Shown one piece after another: positions 57,301 through 64,000 of a stretch of DNA of 64,000 bases. Position 1 is the stretch's first letter, and every line of letters begins with the position of its first letter. The notes beneath the pieces were generated by a model. The model saw nothing but the letters and a program-made list of their open reading frames with translations, was not told the DNA's origin and did not search any database. Source of the stretch: Vanrija pseudolonga (lineage: Eukaryota > Basidiomycota > Tremellomycetes > Trichosporonales > Trichosporonaceae); assembly GCF_020906515.1 (NCBI RefSeq), contig NC_085854.1, positions 1,426,001 through 1,490,000 on the forward strand, in the 5' to 3' direction. The translations under genes were made by a program, and so were the position numbers.

Positions 57301-57619
57301 GCCGCGGAGACCCGGCAGCAGCAGCAGCGGCGGCGGTCACTCACAGCAGGACGGCTGCGCACCATCGCACTTCATCTTCCTGTGATGATGTTGTCAGCTT
57401 TGCGCACGTACGCGCACGCGCTCGCGCGCGCGGCGCGCGTGACGTGACCCACCTCCGCCGGCACCCATTGCACGCCTTGGAGATATGGCTGATCCGTCGC
57501 CGCGACACCTTTTCGCTGGCATCGTTAGCGGCGGCGGCGGCGTTCTGCGGTGGGGACGCGGTCGGCGCGGCCGAGCTCGACGCCGACGGGCCGTTGCTGC
57601 TGCCCGGTGCGGGGGGCAT
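54377..57619 (-). CDS. Zn2Cys6 fungal transcription factor
   Basis: DNA-binding regulator expected in the nucleus. The binuclear cluster is assembled from three exons: CNGCRRR, then KMKCDGAQPSC on a small exon of about 34 nt, then ICKVYNEQC, giving the six cysteines. A linker YVSALEDRIRLLEGALRAHG looks like the usual coiled coil. The middle domain resembles the fungal-specific transcription factor domain (HNILLAMGVGFLNVDKKVR, STVSGVLLLATFHASLSRHSLGF, IYTGVGMRLIQA). The C-terminus has a poly-Gln run and Pro/Gln-rich stretch, and its last exon starts after a short intron at PPQP. Target genes are unknown. Confidence 0.87.
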
Positions 57620-59080
57620 GGGGGCGGGGGAGGGTGCGGGGGTGGGGCGAGGGGCGAGAGGGAGGGGAGGAGTGGAGAAGGAGAGGAACGGAGGGCCGAG
57701 CAGTCAGTCAGTCGCCGTCGGTCGGTCTCGATGATGAGCAAAGGATGATGATGTGGTGATGGTTTGCTCCTGTTGTCTGTTGTCTAAGGGGTCGTGTGCG
57801 GGGTGGCGGTGGGCAGTGGGGGCGGGGCGGGGGTTGCAGCGGCGGTCAGGTGGTCGCTGGTGGGCTGTGTGGTGTGGGCCGTTGTTGCTTGCTTGCGTTG
57901 CTTTGCTGATGGTGGTACAGGATGTGATGAGCACGAGTTGTATGTGTGACAAACGATAGTGTGTCAGTTTTGTTACAAACGCGCGTGTTGTATTTGCTTG
58001 CTTGGCCCGGTAATGGTAATACTGGGACATGCACGGCGCAGTGAGCTCCGAGGGGCACCAAGGGGGGGGAGGAAAGGACGGTGGACGGCGCGCGGCGGCG
58101 GCGAGCGAGCGAGGGCGAGAGGGGCGAGGCGGCGGCGTCGCCGTCCTTGTCCAGGTAATGTGTCGCTTCCTTCGGCCCCCGCAACGACAAGTCCGGCTAT
58201 CAACGGCCCGAAACCCGCACCGCTCTTCCAGTCACTACCCGTGTCTCTCAACTCAATGCATTCTAGTGCATCGTCTAGCTAGTGGGCTATGATCCGCGCC
58301 GCGAGCGAGCAAGCAAACAAGCAAGCGCGAGCAAGTCGCGAGCAGCAAACGCATCACTTTGCACCGGTGCTGCTGCTACTGCTGCAAATTTGCATGCACC
58401 GTCAGCACGAGCACGCCCCGGCCCACAGTGGGCAGTGTCCGTCCACCGCGCCGCGCTGCTTGCGACGCCTGCCACAGCAGCACCCAGCGTCAGTTGCGAC
58501 GCTCCCCCCTGGTCGTATGTTACAAGTGCTGCACAAGTGTCGTGGGACCACGCCTGTCCTTTACGTCAAGGCTGTAAGCATGCATGGACCGGCGCGGCCT
58601 CGTTGCAACTACATTGTCGTCGCGATTCGCCAAAGGGGACGAGGTCAGTGCTACTTGCTCACCCTTCGGGCAATCACCGCCGGTCAAGGTGGGCAAACAG
58701 TCAGCCGATCATGCAGCGACGACGTCAGCGAGTCGTTTGTCGCGTCGTCACCCGTTCACCTCCCTTGCAATTATCAACGTCTCATGCGCATGGGTTCCGT
58801 GTCTACTACAATGCAGAATGTATGAAGTGGGTGTGGTTGCGGGGTGTCGTAAATGTCCCTGCACAATGCGAGTGTATATCGGGGTGAGGGGACGAGATGT
58901 GGGCCCTCGGTTTATACCCTTGGGCATCCACTGCTCTCTCCTCGATGCGCCGTTGTCCTTTCTATGCTCCAAAAACATGCCCCTACTCCTCCTCCTCCTC
59001 CTCCTCCCCCTTATCGTGACTGCAGCACATGCAGCCGCCTGTCGTGCTCTTCATTATCGGGTTCCGTGGTTTCGTAAAGT
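57620..59080. other. Intergenic: promoter of the transcription factor, 3' flank of chitin synthase
   Basis: No gene supported. Includes low-complexity GC-rich and CTCCTC-repeat stretches (near 58985-59010). Frames crossing it have no domain or splice logic. Confidence 0.45.
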
Positions 59081-62000
59081 CTAAATCCTGTGGGCGCGCT
59101 GGGCAGGGCTGCCATAGCCTCCGTGGTCCTCGGCAAGCGGGTGAGCGACGCCGCTGACCGAGCGTTTCTTGGCGTGGCCAAGAGCACCGCGTGCGTCGAC
59201 ACCAGTGCTAATGCTGTCGTGCGTCGTAGGCGAGCCTCCTGGCACTGCTGCGTACGCCCCACGAATAGGTGTCGAAGCATCGTGGTACTGGTCGCTCGAC
59301 TGCGGCGGTGTCGGCGGTGTGCTGCGTCCGCCGTAGCCGGGGCCACCTGGGGCACCTGGAGCGAATTGGTTGTTGGTGCGGTGCAGAGGGGAGGCCGCGT
59401 TGCGCTCGGCACGCCAAGCCGCCTGCGGAGGTGGCTCCTCAAAGCCCTGGTCGAGAATCGCAGCCATCTCGTCCATGCCCACAACCGGTGCAGCCTGCAG
59501 CGTCTCAGGCGCGAGCGTAGTCGGTGGTGGCGGGTACGAAGGGTGGTACTCGTTGTAGCCGCCAATGTCGCCACCCCAAACATCCTCCTCAGACGACATG
59601 ATCGAGCCAGCGTCCGAGTCGTAGTCGTTGCGGCCAAACTCGCGAGGAGGCACCATGAGCTCGGCGCCGCCATTCTCGCCGTAGAACCCGGCGCCGTGCA
59701 TCTTCTCCATCTGCCTGCGGCGCTTCTCCTCTCGTCGAATCTTGCGAAGACGAGAGCGCTCCCAGTCTTCCCAACGACGCAAGGGAATAGTCGTGCCGTC
59801 AAACACCGCAGCCTTGTCCGACTCGCCATGGCCCGATTTGTCGACAACTTCGCCAGCGACCTTTCGGGTTTCACCCCAAGAGAAGTCGTCAAAGTGCCAG
59901 AACGAGTAGACTGGAAGGATAAAGTTCCAGACTGGAAGGGCGAGCAGGTATGCAAACATCCAGAAGACGTAGACAACCTTGCGAGTCGTGATCAAGATGA
60001 GGAAAGCGGGCAGACCCAGCACGGCGGCGAGAAGCATGAGCGGGATGGCCTCGGAGAACGACTTTGGCGGCGTAATGCACGAGTTGATGATGAGGGCTCC
60101 GGTAAGGGTGATGGCGATTGGCAAGACGACCGTGCCGACGAGATCCATGAACACGACAAACTGCATGGAGAAGCAGAAGGTACCGCAAAGGTTGCGGACG
60201 AGCACGAGCTCCATGAGGTTGTGGACGGTCGAGTTGATCCAGCGACGACGCTGCGAAAGCAAGACTGAGAAGGTGTCTGGCGCGATCGTTCTGCACCTAG
60301 CCTGGGGCAGGAACACATTGTGGCGGTTCGGGAAGGTTCTGAGCAGAATGGTCGACAGGAAACGGTCCTCACCGAGAAGAAGCAGGTTCTTCTGGTGAAG
60401 TGTGTGGACGTCGGATTGGCTGTACTCGCGAACAATCTCTGGCTTGACGAGGATTGGCACCCAGTCGTCGTCGCCGTCCTTGCGAGCCTTGATGCGGTAC
60501 ATGGAGAAACAGCCGGGCAGACAGGTGACACCACCAAACACCGACTCGAAGGCCTTGATGTGGTGATGGGAGATGAAGTACTCGTAGACTTGAATAGCCG
60601 TAACCCAGGACTGGCGCTTGTTGGCGATACGCGTCTCGCCACAGGCGCCCATGATCATGTTGTCCTTTGCCATGCAGTTGACCAGGTAAGTCATCGAGTC
60701 GGGGAAGACCTTGGTGTCGGCGTCAACCATAAGGCAGAGCTCGAAGAAGTCCGGGGTGACTCCCATGAGCGTGTGGAGCTTGCGGAAGAGGTCAAAGTCG
60801 AGAGGGCACATGCGGTCGTTGTACGTCACACGGGAGAAGAAGTTCATGAGGATGAGCTGCGAGTCGCGCTTGCCTCGGTTGCCGGGCTTCTTGTCGCTGG
60901 CTTCGCTGGGCATACCACACTTGACAACGACAACCGTAGGGCAGCGGCCACCGGCTTGAGTAACTAACAGTCAGCTTGAGATGCCAGCAGTGCCAACTCA
61001 CCATAGTGCCCAGCATAGACCATTGCACGGTTCTCGCGCTTGCTGCCCTGGCCGACGGCAATGTAGCCCATGGGCTGGGGGTTGCCAAAGCGTGGGTCCG
61101 CGTCAAGCATGCTGACACAAATGTCGGGCGTGCTCATCTTCTCGCCAGCACCGGTGATCATGCCATCACAGACAATGAACAGCAGCTTGCGCGAGTTGGG
61201 GTATGTTGTAGAAGCAATCGACTCGAGCGTGTTGCGGATACCCTCCTCTCCCTCAGAGTAACAGGTGACGAGGCAGACGGTGAAGAGCTCGTGGCCGATA
61301 CGCGACAAGCTCATGACGGGAGCGATCGCGCCGTTGGGAGGCGACGAACCGTCCTTGCGGAGCTTGTTGTTCTGGGGTCCGCCTGCCCAAGGCGCGGTAC
61401 CGTTCGGGTTGTTGACAGAAACGTTGGCGCCCTCGGGCATAACCATGGGGCTGATGCCGGCTCCACCAACGTTCTTGGGCTTGGAAGCCAGGCGCCAAGA
61501 GATGAACCAGCTGAAGATGATGGCCATGAAGAAACGGGCCAGGACAACGGCTAAAATGACAATGAGCGAGGCGTAGAGGAATAAGTTTGCAACAAAGCAG
61601 CCTGGGGTAATCTTGTCAATGTGTCCAGCGAGGTATCGTGTCGTAAGGCATGGAATAGCCGCCTTGAGGTTGGCGCTGTAGTTCATCTGGCGCGTAATGT
61701 CCTTGCCAGAGCCTGCCTGATTGGTGATCGCTTGGCGAATGACCTTGTCGACGTCGTCGCCAGTTGGCTTGGGGTTGGCTTGAAGGTAGGGGATCATGTT
61801 GAGGACCAGGCCGTCAATGACGACGAACGAGTCGAGAGCCGCGACCTGATCCCACGAGTAGCCAGCAAAGGTGCTCGTGTTCTTCATCTGGAAAGTGTCC
61901 AAGGTCTGCTGGGTGAGGGGCTGGGTGATTGCACACGACGTCGCGTTCGCCGCGGCCCCCTGGGTGGCAGGAGGGCACAGAGGAGTCGAAGCGTACTTGT

Positions 62001-62647
62001 CGCTCGAAGTGCAAGCTGGGTAATCTTTGGCGGTTCGTGTGAATAACAGCGTAATGTCCTGTCCTGGCATGCCACCTTTGGCCGTGTTGTTGGACGCGAG
62101 GGTGAAGAAGTCGACCTGTTCCGAGGGGGGCTTGCTGTCCGAGATGTCGAACATCCAGCCATTGACAGAGAGAGTGCCTGTGGGTGTCAGCTACGGGTCT
62201 TGGCCTGTGGGCCTGCTCACCTTCCCTACTGCCCACAATGATGAAGGCAGCATTGGACGCTCCACCCGGGCAGAGCGTGCGCTGCAGTCCCATGGTGAAG
62301 AAGCCCACAAAGCCACCCATAACAATGGCAATGAAGCACAGGGTGATCTTCTCTCGCCAAGCCTGCTGTGAGCTCTTCTCCTTGATGCCACAGGCGGCCA
62401 AGAGGGGGCCAGGAGCCCAAAAGGTCACGATCCACGAAGTGATTCGCCACCAGTCGACACCTGGGTCACCCGCGTTGACACCAGCGGTCTGTGCGACGGG
62501 GTTGATAAGTGGCACGGGCGCGACATGGCGTTCGGGCCTTGTAAGCGTCTTGCTCCGTTTCATGGTGCCACCAGAACGAGTGGGCTGGCGCTGGGGCGCC
62601 GGCCCAGACGAGTAGGGTAGTGGTGGTACTTCCCCGTAGCGAGCCAT
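59081..62647 (-). CDS. CHS3: Chitin synthase, class IV (Chs3-like)
   Basis: Processive GT2 enzyme making chitin from UDP-GlcNAc at the plasma membrane, about 1160 residues in three exons. The N-terminus is basic with two membrane spans ([19 protein letters not shown] and [18 protein letters not shown]), then an extracellular domain with several Cys and a further span ([24 protein letters not shown]). The catalytic region has [64 protein letters not shown] and the [12 protein letters not shown] signature, followed by C-terminal spans. The last 200 residues are a disordered Gly/Pro/Ser tail. Splicing across 60966-61008 restores [20 protein letters not shown]. In yeast this class makes cell-wall and chitosan-precursor chitin. 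Confidence 0.93.
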
Positions 62648-62795
62648 GGTTGAGATGGAGGCGACCGAGGGGGAGGGTGGGGGAGGAGGGAGGCGGGTGC
62701 CCTCTCAGCGAGGGGAGTGGGGGCGAGCTTGAGCGTTTGGTCGTGTCTCGACGTGAGTCGTGGTGGTCGTGAACGTGAGGGCGTGATGGGCGAGA

Positions 62796-62840
62796 TTACA
62801 GGTGCGACTTGGTGATGGCAGCAGCTACCGAGCTCGACAT
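62796..62840 (-). CDS. Possible upstream ORF in the chitin synthase leader
   Basis: An ATG 193 nt upstream of the chitin synthase ATG opens a 14-codon frame (MSSSVAAAITKSHL) that ends in TAA before the main start, in the predicted leader after its intron. It could dampen translation. Sequence alone does not show that it is translated. Confidence 0.3.
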   Translation of the reverse strand: MSSSVAAAITKSHL

Positions 62841-62991
62841 GGAGTGGTGTGATCGGGCTGGCTGATTTTTGGGTGTGTGCGTGTAGAGAGAGAGATGCGC
62901 GATGGGAGCGAGCGGCCGGCCGCGAGCGGGGCGAGCGAGAGTGAATGAGCGTTGGTGCGCCGGCGGGCTTTGGGAGGTAGGAGGTGACGAG

Positions 62992-63500
62992 CTAGAGACT
63001 GTGTCAGTCGGGCGTGTTGGCCAGCGTGTGCCAGCAGCGTAGGGTGGGTGGGTGTGATGGTGTGCTGTCTGGGCTGGGCTAGAGGAATAGAAAGGAACGG
63101 CACACGCGAATAGCGATGCAGCGTCGAGGGGTGAGGGGTGAGGAAGGCAGGGACGCGGTGGAGAAGCCGAAAGGGAAGGTAGGGTCGCGAGTCCTGGGTG
63201 ATTTGTTGTTTCAGCACCTGGGCAGGCAGCTGTGGTGGACGACGAGCTTTGTCGAGAGCAGAGAGAGTGGATGGACGATGGTGCAGACAAACACGTCGCG
63301 AGAGTGCCAAGGCGGCTGCGGCGGCAGCAGAGGGAGTGAGGAGAAATAGTCGGGAAGGCCGGCGGGGGGGGCGAGCAAGGCAAGGCAGGTTGCAGCACAA
63401 TGAAATCGTGCTGGCAGGTTGGCGGCGGCGGAGGCGGCGGGAGGGGCGTGCGCGGATGGGTGGATGGTGGGTGGAGGGTGGTCCACGATGTGCGACGTAC
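62992..63500 (-). other. Possible 5'-UTR intron of chitin synthase
   Basis: On the minus strand a GTACGT donor at 63500 and CTGACACAGTCTCTAG acceptor at about 62992 define a 509-nt leader intron. Consensus evidence only. Confidence 0.4.
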
Positions 63501-64000
63501 CTTGCTTGAGCTCAGACTATGGGAGGTGCAAGTTGTGCAGCAGCGAGGTTTTGATGGCGACGACGAGGGAGGAGATGAGGAGGAGAGGAGGAGTGACACG
63601 AGATGGAGTGGTGGTAGCAAGTGCTAGTAGAGCTAGTAGTGCCGTGTGCCATTGGGCGTGTCGCGCCAGTTTGATACACCCACCACCATCAAAGTGCATT
63701 CCATCACACACTACACGCTGCACGCTGCACACTGCTGCCTGCTCACGCCCGCCTGGCTGGGTTCATTAGCATTCGTTTGATGATTAGCGTGTGCGTCGCG
63801 CTGTAGCCAGTCTAGCCCCAGCCCACGCGCCTGGCCTCTGTCAGCGCGAACCGTGCGCGGTCCCATTTCCCTGTGCTTTGCGCCCCGACCCTGAAGTGGG
63901 CCCAGGGACCCGTCGGGATCAAGGGGGGGCACGCGGCACGGCGCTGCCTGCATCCACCCAGTGTCTCCAACCTGCCGATCATGGCATGCAGGCACTTTGC
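63501..64000. other. Upstream region of chitin synthase
   Basis: No gene recognised; presumably promoter DNA. Window ends here. Confidence 0.4.

Noticed and set aside
59090-60268. 392-codon plus-strand frame
   Set aside because: Antisense shadow of the chitin synthase last exon.

Overview
The window is a gene-dense, GC-rich fungal nuclear segment. Coding genes carry many short introns (mostly about 36-120 nt) with GTGAGT-like donors, CTGAC/CTAAC branch sites and CAG acceptors. Intron style, gene content (Puf4-type PUF protein, class IV-type chitin synthase, Dal5/Fen2-like MFS permeases, a MPDQITSRG small-protein family) and compact spacing suggest a basidiomycete yeast, most likely Tremellomycetes/Trichosporonales; the taxon is inferred. 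No rRNA, CRISPR, transposon or virus-derived element was recognised.

Layout. 0-8.4 kb: Puf4-like RNA-binding protein (-), ribosomal protein S29 (-), a small one-membrane-span protein (-), and divergent to it a mitochondrial-type NAD(H) kinase (+). 8.5-13.4 kb: a SET-domain/Tad3 deaminase fusion (-) and a GT18-like glycosyltransferase (-). 13.4-16.3 kb is gene-poor and holds a short GT18-like relic and a tRNA-like scrap. 16.3-25.7 kb: MFS permease (+), a three-member tandem family of small Tyr/Gly/Ser-rich proteins (+), a second MFS permease (+), and two tandem membrane-protein paralogues (-). 26-34 kb: an intronless mitochondrial DEAD-box helicase (-), a Gfo/Idh/MocA oxidoreductase (-) and ten tRNA genes, seven of them with introns. 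34.6-44 kb: AAAP amino-acid transporter (+), AlkB-like dioxygenase (-), membrane-anchored mitochondrial NDP kinase (+), alpha/beta hydrolase (+), second GT18-like enzyme (-). 46.7-53.6 kb: ENT3-type epsin (-) divergent from TFIIF beta (+), then an APC amino-acid permease (+). 54.4-62.6 kb: Zn2Cys6 transcription factor (-) and chitin synthase (-).

The most unusual feature is extreme splicing. RPS29 has its start codon split by an intron and needs a 6-nt exon to give the canonical 56-residue protein. The APC permease needs a 4-nt and a 9-nt exon. An MFS permease needs a 14-nt exon, and NDP kinase has 19- and 22-nt exons. Next are three tRNA groups (Ile-Asp, Phe-Asp, Val-Glu-Lys) with an oligo-T terminator only after the last member, suggesting polycistronic Pol III units. 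Most coding genes are unrelated housekeeping, transport and wall/glycan functions; there is no evident biosynthetic cluster.
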